A stretch of 37,850 nucleotides of DNA, taken from NCBI RefSeq assembly GCF_029868855.1, contig NZ_JARWOV010000039.1:1-37850 (forward strand), written 5' to 3'. The stretch is from Nocardia carnea (GTDB lineage Bacteria > Actinomycetota > Actinomycetes > Mycobacteriales > Mycobacteriaceae). The notes beneath the pieces are model-generated. The model saw only the letters and a program-made list of their open reading frames with translations, had not been told where the DNA came from and searched no databases. This document shows, one piece after another, positions 33,319 through 37,850 of the stretch. Position numbers and translations under genes: made by a program. How positions within the stretch are numbered: the stretch's first letter is position 1; every line of letters starts with the position of its first letter.

Positions 33319-33975
33319 GTGACTTTGCTCAGCGATCCCGCCGCCGTCGCCGGACTGGTGACCCGGGAAGTCCGCACCGGCGAACGCCGGGGTGCGCCGA
33401 CCAGGATTGCCGTCGCCCGGCGCACCTACGGCACCGACCCGGACGACCTGTGGAATGCGCTCACCGATATCGACCGGATACCGCGCTGGTTCCTGCCGAT
33501 CAGCGGAGACCTCTCCGTGGGCGGCAGGTATCAGCTCGAGGGAAATGCCAATGGCGTCGTCGAGGAATGCGAACCGCCGAAACGGTTCGCGGTCACCTGG
33601 GAAATGGGCCCGGCGGTTTCCTGGCTGGAAGTACGCCTCGATCCGGCCGGCGGCGGAACCACCTTGGAATTGCTCCACGAAGCGCCGGTGGATCCGGATA
33701 TGTGGACACAATTCGGCCCCGGAGCGGTGGGCGTGGGCTGGGATCTGGGTCTCATGGGCCTGGGTCTGCACCTGGACACCGGTGCGGGCGTCGTCCAGGA
33801 AACCGCCCTGGAGTTCCCGACCACCCCGGAGGGCCTGACGTTCGTACGCGCCGCGGCCACAGCGTGGGCCGAAGCGGCGATAGCCGACGGTGACGACCCC
33901 GCCGTCGCACGGCCGGCCGCCGAGGCGACACTGTCCTTCTACACCACCGTCCCGGAGGAAGACACACAGTCCTGA
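33319..33975 (+). CDS. SRPBCC (AHSA1-like) family protein
   Basis: 218 residues. The START/SRPBCC fold is seen in VARRTYGTDPDDLWNALTDIDRIPRWF, then SGDLSVGGRYQLEGNANGVVEECEPPKRFAVTWEMG (in parts), and TTLELLHEAP. Such AHSA1-domain proteins have a hydrophobic pocket and are very often encoded with an ArsR regulator, as here. Ligand is unknown. GTG 33319 has a strong ribosome site, and the stop overlaps the ArsR start (TGATG). Confidence 0.9.
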   Translation: MTLLSDPAAVAGLVTREVRTGERRGAPTRIAVARRTYGTDPDDLWNALTDIDRIPRWFLPISGDLSVGGRYQLEGNANGVVEECEPPKRFAVTWEMGPAVSWLEVRLDPAGGGTTLELLHEAPVDPDMWTQFGPGAVGVGWDLGLMGLGLHLDTGAGVVQETALEFPTTPEGLTFVRAAATAWAEAAIADGDDPAVARPAAEATLSFYTTVPEEDTQS

Positions 33976-34376
33976 TGTCGAGTCCTGTTCCCGCGGCCGT
34001 ATTCGAGGCGCTCGCCGACCCGGTCCGGCGCACCATCCTGCAACTGGTCGCGGCCGGTGAACAGCCGGCCGGTGCGCTGGTGGCCGGGGTCCGGGCGCAC
34101 ACCCCGATCTCCCAGCCCGCTGTCTCACAGCATCTCAAAGTGCTCCGCGAGGCCGGACTGCTGCGGGTGCGACCGGCGGGAACCCAGCGGATCTACGCGC
34201 TGGACCCGGACGGTCTCGCAGCGGCCCAGGACTGGCTGGCCGCCCTGGTCGATCCGATGGCATCGTTCGCACAGCCACTCGACGCGCTCGCCACCGAGGT
34301 CGCACGCGGGAAACGCGAACGTCGCCGGCAGCGCCCGGAATCCGGTGGCGCAGATCGCGATACCCGGTCCGCCTGA
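33975..34376 (+). CDS. ArsR-family transcriptional regulator
   Basis: 133 residues. A winged helix-turn-helix covers residues about 8-75 (VFEALADPVRRTILQLVAAGE, then PISQPAVSQHLKVLREAGLLRVRPAGTQRIYAL in two parts). No metal-binding CVC motif is present, so it belongs to the non-metal branch usually paired with SRPBCC proteins. It is translated with the upstream gene. The perfect dyad at the operon promoter is the likely binding site. A decayed copy of its 3' end lies 247 bp downstream. Confidence 0.92.
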   Translation: MSSPVPAAVFEALADPVRRTILQLVAAGEQPAGALVAGVRAHTPISQPAVSQHLKVLREAGLLRVRPAGTQRIYALDPDGLAAAQDWLAALVDPMASFAQPLDALATEVARGKRERRRQRPESGGADRDTRSA

Positions 34377-34516
34377 CCTTCGCCGACCCCGGCCCGACCG
34401 AACCGCACACACGCGCACCCGGCGGCACCGGCTCCACCCGTAGACGCCACGCCCTCGTCGGTGTCGCGGTGGCCGGTACCGGCTGGTTGCCCGGCCCGAT
34501 CCGATGGCATCGTTCG
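34251..34516 (+). repeat. direct repeat of the ArsR 3' end
   Basis: GATCCGATGGCATCGTTCG occurs at 34251-34269, inside the ArsR gene (coding DPMASF), and identically at 34498-34516, outside it. Similarity continues for about 15 bases with several changes (DPMASFAQPLD versus DPMASFEQPLK). The second copy appears to be a remnant of a partial duplication, or of a second ArsR-type gene. Confidence 0.6.
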
Positions 34517-34549
34517 AGCAGCCGCTGAAGATCCTGGTATACAGCTCGG

Positions 34550-35266
34550 ATGCGACGGTGGATGATCGGCGCGGCGCTCGGGCTGGTGACGGTTCTGGTG
34601 GTGCTCGCGGGCGGCTACTTCCTGATGAATTCACGCACTTACCAGCTGGCCGGGCGGCTGGTGGACCGGGTGGAAACCGATGCGAAAGTAGTGGCACTGA
34701 CCCTGGACGACGGCCCCGGCGAACACGCCGGCGAGGTACTCGACCTGCTCGCCGCCGCCGATATACCCGCGACCTTCTACCTCAACGGCCGTGATCTGGC
34801 CGCTCGCCCCGCACTGGGCCGGGCGATCGCCGAAGCCGGTCACGAGATCGGCAACCACACCCACAACCACCGCCGCATGGTGCTGGTCTCCTCCGAAACC
34901 GTCGCCGACGAGGTGGAACGCACCGATGCCGAGATCCGTAAGACGGGCTACCAGGGCGACATCACGTTCCGCCCGCCATACGGTAAGAAACTGTGGACAC
35001 TGCCGAAATATCTGTCCGACCACGACCGCACCACGGTCACCTGGGATGTGGAACCGGAAGCCGGTAACAGTTCGGCCGGCGAGATCGTGGCCGCGACCGT
35101 CGAACAGGTCCGGCCCGGGTCGATAATCCTGCTGCACACCATGTTCGGCAGCGGTGCAGCGTCCCGGGCGGCGATCGGCCCGATCGCCGAGAAGCTGCGA
35201 GCCGACGGCTACCGGTTCGTCACGGTCTCCGAGTTGATCGACGGCACCGGTTCCGGCAAGCCCTGA
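34550..35266 (+). CDS. polysaccharide deacetylase (NodB domain) family protein
   Basis: 238 residues. One N-terminal membrane anchor or signal (about 5-25) is followed by a NodB homology domain: motif 1 TLDDGPG (51-57, metal-binding D54), motif 2 HTHNH (103-107), motif 3 RPPYG, motif 4 WDVEP and motif 5 LLHT. All catalytic motifs are present, so it is a carbohydrate esterase family 4 enzyme, likely removing acetyl groups from peptidoglycan or another envelope polymer outside the membrane. No ribosome site precedes the ATG. Upstream is the ArsR remnant. Confidence 0.9.
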   Translation: MRRWMIGAALGLVTVLVVLAGGYFLMNSRTYQLAGRLVDRVETDAKVVALTLDDGPGEHAGEVLDLLAAADIPATFYLNGRDLAARPALGRAIAEAGHEIGNHTHNHRRMVLVSSETVADEVERTDAEIRKTGYQGDITFRPPYGKKLWTLPKYLSDHDRTTVTWDVEPEAGNSSAGEIVAATVEQVRPGSIILLHTMFGSGAASRAAIGPIAEKLRADGYRFVTVSELIDGTGSGKP

Positions 35267-35356
35267 TCCGGCCGGCCGGGTAGGTTCGCAGACATCCGCG
35301 TACCGCCGAGCGCCGGTCGCGGCAGGTAACGACTTCCACCCGAGAGGGGCAGATTG

Positions 35357-35902
35357 ATGGTTTCGGCGTCGCAACCCCGGATCGCCCCCGGCCGCCTGCG
35401 CGAGCTGGGACCGATCAACTGGACCGCCTGGCAGGTCCTGTCCCGCGCTTCCGGCACCTCGGACGCGCAACTGTTCAGTACTCTCGGCCGCACCGGCCGC
35501 CTGTTCCGCGGCTGGCTGCATTTCTCCGGAATGCTGATGCCGGCCGGCCGGTTGCGTCGCCACGACAGCGAACTGGTGATCCTGCGCGTCGCCCACCTGC
35601 GCGACTGCGCCTACGAAACCGACCACCACATCCGCCTGGGCCGCCGCGCCGGAGTCACCCCGGAGATCCTGGACCGGATCCGCCAGGGCGCGGGCGCCGA
35701 CGGCTGGACCGATAAGCACCGAGCCCTGCTGACCGCCGTCGACCAGCTGGTGCAGACGCGCGATATCGATGACCCCACCTGGGACCGCCTGGCCACCTAC
35801 TACGACGACAAACGCTTGATCGAAATCGTTCTCCTCGTCAACCAGTACGAGGGCCTCGCCGCCACCATCCACACCCTGCGCATCCGCCGCGACGAATTCT
35901 GA
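35357..35902 (+). CDS. carboxymuconolactone decarboxylase/AhpD-like family protein
   Basis: 181 residues. LRRHDSELVILRVAHLRDCAYETDHHIRLGRRAGVTPEIL (in parts) is the CMD-domain core. C84, Y86, E87, H90 and H91 correspond to the CxYExxHH motif, with a single cysteine rather than the CxxC of peroxidase-type AhpD. KHRALLTAVDQL and LIEIVLLVNQYEGLAATIHTL complete the family pattern. The reaction is unknown. ATG 35357 is preferred to TTG 35354; GAGAGGGG lies about 8 bp upstream. It is 90 bp after the deacetylase and may share its transcript. Confidence 0.88.
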   Translation: MVSASQPRIAPGRLRELGPINWTAWQVLSRASGTSDAQLFSTLGRTGRLFRGWLHFSGMLMPAGRLRRHDSELVILRVAHLRDCAYETDHHIRLGRRAGVTPEILDRIRQGAGADGWTDKHRALLTAVDQLVQTRDIDDPTWDRLATYYDDKRLIEIVLLVNQYEGLAATIHTLRIRRDEF

Positions 35903-36166
35903 ACCGCTGCCCCCACCGTCGCTGCCGGCACAGCTGTGCTCGCCCGGTCATGCGCGGACGGACGGCAACACCGCTCCGATCCGCGGCCACGTACACCGCC
36001 GAACAGGGAACAGCGAGGTCGGGACCGGTGCACACGCCGAACGGCCGGGGCGCTGCACTGTCCACGCGAGTTCTGCCGGTCGCGAACCGGTGAGAGCTCC
36101 CCGGCCACGAGAACCTAGTGGCCGGGACCGAACTCGATCGGGCCGCCGATTCTCGAAGTGATCAAT
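35903..36166. other. 264-bp intergenic region between convergent genes
   Basis: No gene is supported. The right-hand part holds a strong stem-loop at 36100-36126; the rest is GC-rich sequence without recognisable elements. Confidence 0.5.
36100..36126. terminator. bidirectional stem-loop
   Basis: CCCGGCCAC (36100-36108) pairs perfectly with GTGGCCGGG (36118-36126) around a 9-nt loop, 41 bp beyond the aldo/keto reductase stop and between convergent genes. This is the expected place for a shared terminator. Confidence 0.6.
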
Positions 36167-37129
36167 TCAGTGGGCCGAGATTTCTCCCAGTCGCGCCAGT
36201 TCGGCGTCGGTGAGACGCAAACTCATTGCCTCACCGAGTTCCACGGCCTGGTGTGGTTTGGAGGCGCCCGGGATCGCGACCACCGTGTCCCCGTAGTAGT
36301 GGATCAGCCACGCCAGTGCCACCTGTGTCGGCGTGACGCCGTAGGCGGCGGCCAGTTTCCGCAGTTCGTCGATCAGTGGTGCGGTCCGGGTGAGCGTTCG
36401 CCGATTGAAACCGCCGAGTACCTTGCGAATAGGACGCACCGAGCCGAGCAGTTCGGGTGAATCGTGGAACTTGCCCGTGAGCAGGCCGGATTTCAGCGGC
36501 GAGAAGGCGATCAAAGTGACGCCGAGCCGCCGGGCGGTTTCCAGTACACCGTTGTCCTCGATCTTGCGGTGCAGCAGGCTGATCTGTACCTGGTTCGATA
36601 CCAGCCGGGAGCCGTATTCACGCAGAACGGCATCCGCGCGTTCCATCTGCCGGGCGGAGAAACTGCTCACGCCGATATGCGCGATCTTGCCCTCCTGCTG
36701 TAGTCGCGCCATCGCGTGCACCTGCCGGGTCAGCGAGGAGAGACTGCCGTACGGCTGATGGATCTGATGGAGGGCGATCGGGAAGCCTTGCAGCGCAGCG
36801 ATTCTGTCGTCGATGGTACGGCCGATATTTCCCGCGGTACGACCCAGTGGCGCCCACTTGGTGGCGATCGAGACGTCCTCGGGGCCGGTTCCCGTCGCGC
36901 GCAGCGCCGTGGTCAGCGCGCGTTCGGAATGCCCGCCGCCGTACATCTCGGCGGTATCGAACCAGGTGATTCCGCTGTCGAGCGCGGCCCGCACCACCGT
37001 TGTGATCGTTGTCCCGTCCAGCTCCGGGTAGAACTGCGCAACCAGCCCCGGCCCCGCGAATTGCATACATCCCAGACCTATCGGCGTGATCTCGATATCA
37101 GAAGATCCGAGCCTCCGCGTTCTCGTCAT
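36167..37129 (-). CDS. aldo/keto reductase
   Basis: 320 residues, TIM-barrel NADPH-dependent carbonyl reductase. The catalytic tetrad is visible: D58 and Y63 (WFDTAEMYGGG), K91 (ATKWAP) and H124 (LHQIHQP). GVSSFSARQMERA and the C-terminal cofactor-binding IPGASKPHQAVELGEAM fit the family. AGGAG stands about 6 bp before the ATG. The gene is divergent from a TetR regulator, and a 36-bp perfect palindrome lies between their starts, so it is almost certainly controlled by that regulator. Confidence 0.93.
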   Translation of the reverse strand: MTRTRRLGSSDIEITPIGLGCMQFAGPGLVAQFYPELDGTTITTVVRAALDSGITWFDTAEMYGGGHSERALTTALRATGTGPEDVSIATKWAPLGRTAGNIGRTIDDRIAALQGFPIALHQIHQPYGSLSSLTRQVHAMARLQQEGKIAHIGVSSFSARQMERADAVLREYGSRLVSNQVQISLLHRKIEDNGVLETARRLGVTLIAFSPLKSGLLTGKFHDSPELLGSVRPIRKVLGGFNRRTLTRTAPLIDELRKLAAAYGVTPTQVALAWLIHYYGDTVVAIPGASKPHQAVELGEAMSLRLTDAELARLGEISAH

Positions 37130-37140
37130 GAGCTTCTCCT

Positions 37141-37176
37141 ATCCCTCTGTGAGACATCAATGTCTCACAGAGGGAT
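37141..37176. promoter_or_regulatory. 36-bp perfect palindrome, TetR operator
   Basis: ATCCCTCTGTGAGACAT (37141-37157) and ATGTCTCACAGAGGGAT (37160-37176) are exact reverse complements around a CA spacer. It fills most of the 51-bp gap between the aldo/keto reductase ATG (37129) and the TetR ATG (37181). The right arm includes the TetR ribosome site AGAGGGA, so binding, or RNA folding, could block both genes. Confidence 0.85.
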
Positions 37177-37180
37177 ATTC

Positions 37181-37801
37181 ATGTCAACGAATGAGGCTGA
37201 GCTATATGCTCGATCCATGGCCGACCGTCCCGCCCTCCGCGACCACATCGAAGCCGCGATCCTCACCGCGGCCGCCGACGTACTGGCCGTGCGGGGTACG
37301 GCGAGCATGGCCGATATCGCCGCGGCCGCCGGAATAGGTCGCGCGACCCTGTACCGCTACTTCCCCAATCGAGAGGCCTTGCTGAGCGGGCTCACCGAGG
37401 CGGCGGCGCGGGACCTGATCTCCCGCATAGCAGATGCCGAACTGGACTCGGTCCCGGTGCCCACCGCCCTCGCCCGCCTGACCCGCGGTTTCCTGACCGC
37501 GGGCAGCAAGTACGGCGCCCTGTTACAGCCCGAGACCCACCTGCCGGAGAAGGACTCCGAGCTGAAACAACAGCTGAGCCGACCCGTCCGCGATCTCATC
37601 GCCCGCGGTGCCGATTCCGGTGACCTGCGCACCGACCTGACCGTGGACACGCTGTTCGAAATGTTCACCGGATTACTGGAGAAAGGCCTGCTCCTGGTGT
37701 TGCGCGGCGATGCCGGAGCAGAGCAGGCCAGCGCATCGGTACTGGCGATATTCCTGGACGGGGCACGCACAGCCGCACAACGGGCCCCGGAACGGGGATA
37801 G
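37181..37801 (+). CDS. TetR-family transcriptional regulator
   Basis: 206 residues. The DNA-binding domain spans about residues 18-65 (IEAAILTAAADVLAVRG, then MADIAAAAGIGRATLYRYFPNREALL), followed by a helical ligand domain. ATG 37181 has AGAGGGA 5 bp upstream. An in-frame ATG at 37160 lies inside the palindrome without a ribosome site, and a third at 37217 is also possible. Divergent arrangement and palindrome suggest repression of itself and of the aldo/keto reductase, relieved by an aldehyde, quinone or drug ligand (inference). Confidence 0.92.
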   Translation: MSTNEAELYARSMADRPALRDHIEAAILTAAADVLAVRGTASMADIAAAAGIGRATLYRYFPNREALLSGLTEAAARDLISRIADAELDSVPVPTALARLTRGFLTAGSKYGALLQPETHLPEKDSELKQQLSRPVRDLIARGADSGDLRTDLTVDTLFEMFTGLLEKGLLLVLRGDAGAEQASASVLAIFLDGARTAAQRAPERG

Positions 37802-37850
37802 CCGAGCCCGGCGGAATGCGGCACTCCGGATGACAAAAGACCCGGCGCGG

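Overview
The window is about 38 kb of high-GC chromosome from a mycolic-acid actinomycete (Mycobacteriales), most likely Nocardia. The basis is gene content and order recalled from mycobacteria, not a database search. Two blocks match Mycobacterium tuberculosis gene order. One is DUF2516 / hbhA / XRE regulator / DUF445 / TetR (the Rv0476-Rv0472c order). The other is ramB, aceA (icl) and fadB2 (the Rv0465c-Rv0468 neighbourhood). A DsbA-VKOR pair, a PitA-small membrane protein-DUF3349 operon and a FadE5-type dehydrogenase also match mycobacterial loci. I saw no CRISPR array, tRNA, rRNA, phage or insertion sequence.

Layout. 1-5.6 kb: envelope and adhesin block (DUF2516, HBHA-like, XRE, DUF445; divergent TetR and an AarF/ABC1 kinase-like protein). 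5.6-7.5 kb: enoyl-reductase-like protein plus methyltransferase, overlapping. 7.7-9.4 kb: a three-gene cassette of two small helical ESX-type proteins and an EspG-like chaperone, with no secretion core nearby. 9.4-12.9 kb: PPK2, DsbA-like plus VKOR disulfide pair, and a convergent HtrA-like protease. 12.85-13.45 kb: a gene-free interval densely packed with DnaA-box-like 9-mers. 13.4-19.4 kb (minus strand): zinc alcohol dehydrogenase, a MetE-like protein, 3-hydroxybutyryl-CoA dehydrogenase and isocitrate lyase. 19.4-20.0 kb: aceA promoter region and a possible small RNA or terminator. 20.0-23.5 kb: XdhC-like protein, PfkB-type sugar-phosphate kinase and RamB. 23.6-25.7 kb: phosphate transporter operon. 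25.9-30.6 kb: Bcr/CflA exporter, FadE5-like dehydrogenase, NERD-like membrane protein and a VOC protein. 30.7-37.8 kb: patatin, XRE regulator, SRPBCC-ArsR operon, polysaccharide deacetylase, carboxymuconolactone-decarboxylase-like protein, and an aldo/keto reductase divergent from a TetR regulator.

Functional themes. RamB, isocitrate lyase, 3-hydroxybutyryl-CoA dehydrogenase and the FadE-type protein point to acetate and fatty-acid use. DsbA/VKOR and the HtrA-like protease serve envelope protein folding and quality control. Several regulator-plus-palindrome units can be read directly from the sequence.

Strongest unusual signals: (1) the non-oriC cluster of about a dozen DnaA-box-like sites at 13.0-13.4 kb; (2) a full-length MetE homologue in which three of four zinc ligands and the active-site histidine are replaced; (3) the compact orphan EspG cassette; (4) a structured, T-tract-terminated element between aceA and xdhC; (5) several near-perfect operators, including a 36-bp palindrome.
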